Below are positions 60,601-64,000 of a stretch of 64,000 nt of DNA, piece after piece. The notes under the pieces are model-generated. The model had not been told where the DNA came from. It did not search any database and worked only from the letters and a program-made list of their open reading frames with translations. The stretch is from a virus, in the IMG/VR virus record IMGVR_UViG_3300032053_000039, positions 1-64,000 of that record; one strand, 5' to 3'. Each line of letters begins with the position of its first letter. The first letter of the stretch is position 1. The translations under genes were made by a program, and so were the position numbers.

Positions 60601-61925
60601 ATAATTATGCAGTAGAAATATCAAAAGATTTAATACTAATAGATGATCAGGACTGGAAGAAAAGTTTACAATCTAAAAATGTACCTCAAGAAGTCATAAC
60701 GATACTTTCAAACTACAATGATAAACTGGAAGTAACCTATAAAAGATCAAATGGAAAATTTGCTTCAGAGATACAAGCAACAGGAAAAGAAATTTCAGAT
60801 GTATTGGGTAGAATATATCTTCAGGGAAAACTTTGGGCATATGGATCCACCAACTTTTTGCAGGTATCAAGAAATGTCTATGCCAGGGAAATAAAAGATT
60901 TCTCAGATATATTGATGGTAGAAGAATTCAGGAGCTGGGTAGATCTTATAGCCTCAGCTGACATGGATAAGTCAGCCATATTGAAAAATCTTAGAACACT
61001 GGGGAATACCTGCTTTTCTTATGGTCAATTGAAGGGGTATCAAGAGCAAGGGATAGAAACAGCAAAATTAAGTAATGTTATAGAGAATGACGGTATAAGA
61101 TATGAGATACTAGATTTGCTTACTAAACGGCACAATCTTGCTTCGTTGATATCTCCTCGGGGGGATATTATACTCTTTTCTGGATGTATTGAAGGAAATG
61201 AAACAGTAGATCCTCATATAGAACGATACAAAGATTTTATATCTAACGGAATACGAGTATCTTCTTGCCCTGTTGAGTTTATTAGGCCTACAAAACAATA
61301 CTTAGATAAAGTAGGAAGAGTTCTTAAAAAGAAATACGATACAATCTATTTCGTGCCGGATGTTATAGATTTACCTGAATGGGAAGAACATACTAAAAAG
61401 GCAATAGAAAAGGATCTTATAGATCTTGATAAGAATGCCCGATCTTTATCAATTTCTTCTTCTTTAATGTATGAAAAGCTTAAAAAAAGAGGAAATCTCG
61501 CCATATTTAATAATGGTAGGCATCTTTATGTATCTAATTGGATAGGTACTCAAGATAAATCTATTATTGATAATCTTATAAAGCATGTTGATATTTACCA
61601 GGAAATCGAGAAATCTATAGATAAAGCTTTTGAGAAAAAAGCATATGATCTTACCAGAAACGAACTAGAAACGTATCGGGTTTTTGGATACATAGAACCT
61701 ATAATGCGAAATTCAGAAGTTATTGGATGGAGAGCTGTAGATTCTGGAGAAGAAAGATCTAATGAAAAGATAAAGTTTGGAAAAGCTTGGGATTCTGAAG
61801 GTATTTGTATTAATGAAACAGATCAAGATTCAAAATCATTCTTCTTTGATAATTTAAAATTATGGATAGAATACCCTCATAAACTAGAGGAGTCAACAGT
61901 ACAGAGCTTTAACAAAATATTCTAA
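57657..61925 (+). CDS. Portal protein, intein-containing, GTG start
   Basis: Extein 1,010 aa after removing residues 376-787. The core has portal-like features: CRWFYDHDEMIGAILDVHAE, EYMKVGEVFIYTNWSD, VIHNPDFIEV, RSNPYDLRGTSILRRLFRLL and QYEDKLREAQITIADNFIYP. It forms the ring at the head vertex through which DNA is packaged and ejected. The start is GTG at 57657 with GGGGAGG; ATGs nearby are out of frame. The 450-residue C-terminal extension is longer than usual portals and might be a barrel or clip fusion. Confidence 0.85.
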   Translation: MADELKNENSPISGYRDNFDIILPRDVHSAAVQDDRGDKQSTSSYTGTVNTSSFMGMQSSANILRNPTRRFYDPEITTTAIYLPKDIKRNNRWCRWFYDHDEMIGAILDVHAELPYSRAKLRVDDPVIQRAIDECLDKTNFFSMLPLIDLEYMKVGEVFIYTNWSDSLGMWDSIVIHNPDFIEVKYSPFADRDPVLELTPDEELRSLVHSRRPEDQQLKKRLPQDIVKRVLTGRNIMLSPSCTTHIARRSNPYDLRGTSILRRLFRLLQYEDKLREAQITIADNFIYPLKIFKLGDENKGWIPNANHQKALAQMLQQANFDPNFSLIYHYGLKVDIITVADKLMKMDTEWTEINKKKCMALGISEDFLMKGENYACFTEGTQVTTPDGKNNIENISKDTFVIDKNGTSQKVLDNWCEGVPETLVNIKLWGGKEFQCTSNHKWPIWAWPRNCACGCGKEIKTGKMYAHSGARIGGRTENKVIFNKVSFVKCFGHTTVAGLPEGYDPNITLQASEIKKYDYLMIPRKFSEIKTNTSREQARLLGYFLAEGNYSKHHTTKELTGINLTFNVKEKDTLVKDALDLCKKIGLPIVQIEENNKKNTIRLRSANRLEFKDLIIWFKKSAGEYSYGKKLSEDIMRWPLFLKEELIKGIFRGDGSQTSKVVMYTTTSEVLAYQVELILAQLGFIANWTIQNNRIRNLTSVYKRRTTYRLDFHGKFALDLANLVWGEDSKVLDETEKKFQCQKAWVDDNYVYVMVKSVEVVKNTKKVYNLTVENSHSYLVHNIGTFNSANVGLQMALARYKAKRDLFEIKFLRDKFLRVMAEKNGWYQRDAREIVGQYRVTRKGEELNKRLILPQIIWDKKLVLRDDQQYLTFLNNVYSNGKGPVSVLTMLTAMGLTLEEELSNKEKQRELEEKFGVKSIAPLPGGQGAPLGAMASKIMDRLKFGKKKEARMDEPPTLKPDGDFVTLDNIKEYGTYTQEDENNYAVEISKDLILIDDQDWKKSLQSKNVPQEVITILSNYNDKLEVTYKRSNGKFASEIQATGKEISDVLGRIYLQGKLWAYGSTNFLQVSRNVYAREIKDFSDILMVEEFRSWVDLIASADMDKSAILKNLRTLGNTCFSYGQLKGYQEQGIETAKLSNVIENDGIRYEILDLLTKRHNLASLISPRGDIILFSGCIEGNETVDPHIERYKDFISNGIRVSSCPVEFIRPTKQYLDKVGRVLKKKYDTIYFVPDVIDLPEWEEHTKKAIEKDLIDLDKNARSLSISSSLMYEKLKKRGNLAIFNNGRHLYVSNWIGTQDKSIIDNLIKHVDIYQEIEKSIDKAFEKKAYDLTRNELETYRVFGYIEPIMRNSEVIGWRAVDSGEERSNEKIKFGKAWDSEGICINETDQDSKSFFFDNLKLWIEYPHKLEESTVQSFNKIF
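58782..60017 (+). other. Intein 7 in portal (LAGLIDADG type), 412 aa
   Basis: Cys376 (CFTEGTQVTTPDG) to Asn787 (VHNIGTFN), followed by Ser788 (SANVGLQM). Motifs are ARLLGYFLAEG and LIKGIFRGDG, both with acids. A zinc-ribbon-like CACGCGKE lies at about residue 451. The C-terminal end is offset: a VHN occurs six residues before the true FN|S junction. Confidence 0.85.
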
Positions 61926-61926
61926 T

Positions 61927-62379
61927 ATGAACTACAAAAATTACATACAAAGAAAAATAGGATCTCTTGTTAATAAGAGAAACAACAACATCTTAAAAGA
62001 AAGACGTGCCTATACCTACAAGGGACTTTCAAGTAATAAAGAGAAAGAGATCATAGTATATATTAGAATACAAAAGGATATGGATAAGCAGCAGCTTGTT
62101 GATTTCATTATGAAAAGATTTAATGTAAATGAACAAGATGCCGAAAGACTTTTCTATTTAGCATACCCAGATGGATTAGATTTTCAGGAAAATAAATCTT
62201 TAGATGCCTTGAATAATATACTCTCAACTCTTGATTGTCTACCTAAAGAATTTATAGATAAAATATTTGAAGCTATACTTGAAAAAAGAAATATTGATAT
62301 AAGGGAAATAGATCCTATAATTATTGATACTACAAAAATTGTAGTATCTTCTCTTCTTCGCAGAAGAAATTTAATTTAG
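61927..62379 (+). CDS. Hypothetical late protein, 150 aa
   Basis: Basic N-terminus (YIQRKIGSLVNKRNNNILKE) and a helical middle (FIMKRFNVNEQDAERLFYLA). It starts 1 bp after the portal stop with no SD, so translation is coupled. Between portal and protease-like gene a head-assembly role is plausible. Confidence 0.6.
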   Translation: MNYKNYIQRKIGSLVNKRNNNILKERRAYTYKGLSSNKEKEIIVYIRIQKDMDKQQLVDFIMKRFNVNEQDAERLFYLAYPDGLDFQENKSLDALNNILSTLDCLPKEFIDKIFEAILEKRNIDIREIDPIIIDTTKIVVSSLLRRRNLI

Positions 62380-62389
62380 AGGTTTCACC

Positions 62390-63265
62390 ATGAATGAGAG
62401 AACAGCAGTATCAACTCCTATTAAATACCAGCTTTTTACTGAATTCAATAAAAAGGAAAAAGATAAAATAGCTGAGATAGTAGAAGTTAATCATAAAGAA
62501 TTTTATATTGCTCCTACTGTTGAAAACTATGTTTATGCAACAACAAGGGCTTTAGACTTTGGTGACTTTCATGGAACTCTTAATAAAAAAGCATTATGGG
62601 AACATGCTGTGAACAAGAACGCAGATTTATTTAACTATGATGAAATTATGGCAGAACATCCTGTAAGGAAAATCGCTCGATATCTTACTTTTAGAACTGC
62701 TGGTATATTTCTTAATCATCAAAGTAATAATCCTGAAGCAGCAATAGGACTTGCTTTTGATGCTACCCTTGTAATGGAGCCTTATGAAGATATGCATGCG
62801 GTTCTTCTTTTTGGTATCGATAAAATGAAAAGTCCTGGAGTGGCCCGAACACTTCAGACATATCCTACAAGGGTAGGAACTTCAATGGGTTGCTCTATAA
62901 AGAGCAGTTCTTGCACTATATGTGGAAAGGAAATATTTAAGGATTCAGATATATGTGCTTGTTTAAAACACAACAGGGGATCTCGACTCAAAGGGAAAAA
63001 AGTAGCAGAACTTCTTAAAGATATGGAATTTTATGAGCAAAGTGTTGTGACTTCTCCTGCTTGTGATACAGCATATGTCATAGATGCCATATCAGAAATA
63101 ATACCTGGTAGGTTACTGAAAGTAGCTACTGATGATTTACAGCCAATACTTTCTATAATGGGTACTATTTATAATAGTATTAAGGAAGCGAAAACAATTC
63201 AAGATAAAAAAAGATTAAGCAATCAGCTCGATTCTCTTATTTATAAACTGGAAAAAATGATATAA
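62390..63265 (+). CDS. Candidate prohead maturation protease with zinc finger, 291 aa
   Basis: FLNHQSNNPEAAIGLAFDAT, then VGTSMGCSIKSSSCTICGKE and CACLKHNRGSRLKG. The pattern of a His in an NH-Q segment, a Ser in TSMGC, and an adjoining C..C zinc knuckle resembles phage capsid proteases of the NH...SMG type (from memory). It follows portal, the usual place for a head protease. SD TAGAGG. Catalytic roles are not certain. Confidence 0.45.
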   Translation: MNERTAVSTPIKYQLFTEFNKKEKDKIAEIVEVNHKEFYIAPTVENYVYATTRALDFGDFHGTLNKKALWEHAVNKNADLFNYDEIMAEHPVRKIARYLTFRTAGIFLNHQSNNPEAAIGLAFDATLVMEPYEDMHAVLLFGIDKMKSPGVARTLQTYPTRVGTSMGCSIKSSSCTICGKEIFKDSDICACLKHNRGSRLKGKKVAELLKDMEFYEQSVVTSPACDTAYVIDAISEIIPGRLLKVATDDLQPILSIMGTIYNSIKEAKTIQDKKRLSNQLDSLIYKLEKMI

Positions 63266-63281
63266 CTGGAGAAGTTTTGTA

Positions 63282-64000
63282 ATGACACCACACGAACCTA
63301 GAATGTTTCAGAGAGCAGGCGTATTTATAACTAATATCCCTTTTGGGAGTTTTGGAAATAATAAGGATGAAGTTATAAATAATTTAATAGATTCTTTATA
63401 CTCTATAAATAATATAGAATCTGGTAGTATTGCTATAGTTCCTAATGTTAATAATACAATAAGACTGATTGTGAGTTCTTATAATCCCTCTATAAAAAAA
63501 GAAATAAAAGATAATATAACTTCTGTAATAGAAAAATATCTTCCAAAGAAGAAAAAGGTAGATCCTAAAACAGGGGAAGAAACTACTATTGTTTCTTATA
63601 CACCAGAGTTCTTATTTGATGCAGAACTTGATAAAGATTACTATGGAACTCTTGGAAAGACTGGAGAAGGTACTGAAAAGGGTTGGTTCATGTTTACTTC
63701 ATTTGCTGGAAACCAAATGAAGATAAATGCAATGATGAATCATATAAATAAGATGACAACTCCTGTAACAAAAGATGGGAAGCCTAATAAGACATACGAT
63801 CCTTTTTTAGGAATATACTCAGCAATACCTCTTTTTGGGAATCTTTTTATATATGCTGATCGTACAGAAGAAGTCTACAAGAAGATATTATCTACTCCTT
63901 TTGTTTACTTTGAACCTCATGCGAAGACAGGTCAATTTCTTGTTCCTATGGATACAAAAAGTGATATAACTAGGTATCTTGGGGATCAAGTTAATGCTTC
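63282..64000 (+). CDS. Structural-type late protein, 3' end cut by window edge
   Basis: ATG at 63282 after TGGAGAAGTTTTGTA. About 239 codons are seen without a stop. The visible part is mixed alpha/beta (FITNIPFGSFGNNKDEVINN, GIYSAIPLFGNLFIYADR). Located after the candidate protease, it is probably a head protein, but it is not recognised as a major capsid protein. Confidence 0.6.
   Translation, partial: MTPHEPRMFQRAGVFITNIPFGSFGNNKDEVINNLIDSLYSINNIESGSIAIVPNVNNTIRLIVSSYNPSIKKEIKDNITSVIEKYLPKKKKVDPKTGEETTIVSYTPEFLFDAELDKDYYGTLGKTGEGTEKGWFMFTSFAGNQMKINAMMNHINKMTTPVTKDGKPNKTYDPFLGIYSAIPLFGNLFIYADRTEEVYKKILSTPFVYFEPHAKTGQFLVPMDTKSDITRYLGDQVNA

Noticed and set aside
1-64000. CRISPR arrays, insertion sequences, integrase or attachment sites
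   Set aside because: No spaced direct repeats, transposase or integrase genes seen; only the iterons and small tandem repeats described.

Overview
The window is one continuous piece of a large, AT-rich, tailed double-stranded DNA phage (or a prophage very close to one). It carries a nearly complete phage replication and recombination set, a portal protein, a candidate head protease and many small unknown genes in tight ATGA/TAATG-coupled strings. There is no rRNA, no recognisable tRNA and no chromosomal housekeeping block. Strong Shine-Dalgarno sites and several TTGACT-N16/17-TATACA type promoters point to a bacterial host, but the host cannot be named from this sequence. The genome is probably well over 64 kb, because both ends cut through genes and no terminase or tail genes are present.

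Layout. Positions 1-50.8 kb are transcribed leftwards (minus strand) and 51.4-64 kb rightwards (plus strand). The two arms diverge from an intergenic control region at about 50.97-51.42 kb. From right to left, the minus arm holds: a replication-initiator-like protein with a 23-bp iteron array inside its gene, SbcD/SbcC, unknown proteins, a cupin and a DUF1599/Nmad-like protein (41-50.8 kb); an island of very small membrane and regulatory genes with several broken reading frames (35-41 kb); a membrane-anchored NlpC/P60-like hydrolase, a class II ribonucleotide reductase and an RmlB-type dehydratase (27-35 kb); proteins of unknown role with a nucleotidyltransferase and a dead phosphatase (23-27 kb); and the replisome block with an SSB-like protein, RuvC, a UDG-PolA fusion, RecA, a nuclease-like protein, helicase loader, primase, FtsZ/tubulin-like GTPase, SF2 helicase, sigma-like factor and DnaB helicase (4-22 kb). 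The plus arm is a late operon: an acidic protein, two large unknown proteins, portal, a candidate prohead protease and a truncated structural gene.

The most striking feature is intein load. Seven inteins (2,764 residues, about 8.3 kb or 13% of the window) interrupt six genes: DnaB, SF2 helicase, primase, PolA, ribonucleotide reductase (two) and portal. Five carry LAGLIDADG-type endonuclease motifs and two carry HNH motifs. Most sit at catalytic or ligand-binding motifs, so most of the replication machinery depends on protein splicing.

Working model (inference). The initiator-like protein binds its iterons and opens an adjacent AT-rich repeat. DnaB, loaded by the DnaC-like ATPase, works with the primase and the PolA fusion. 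RecA, RuvC, SbcCD and the SF2 helicase handle recombination-dependent replication, while ribonucleotide reductase supplies dNTPs. The sigma-like factor and about five ribbon-helix-helix regulators time expression. A terminator/antiterminator-like RNA fold lies in the leader of the initiator operon and is the best candidate for an undescribed control element.
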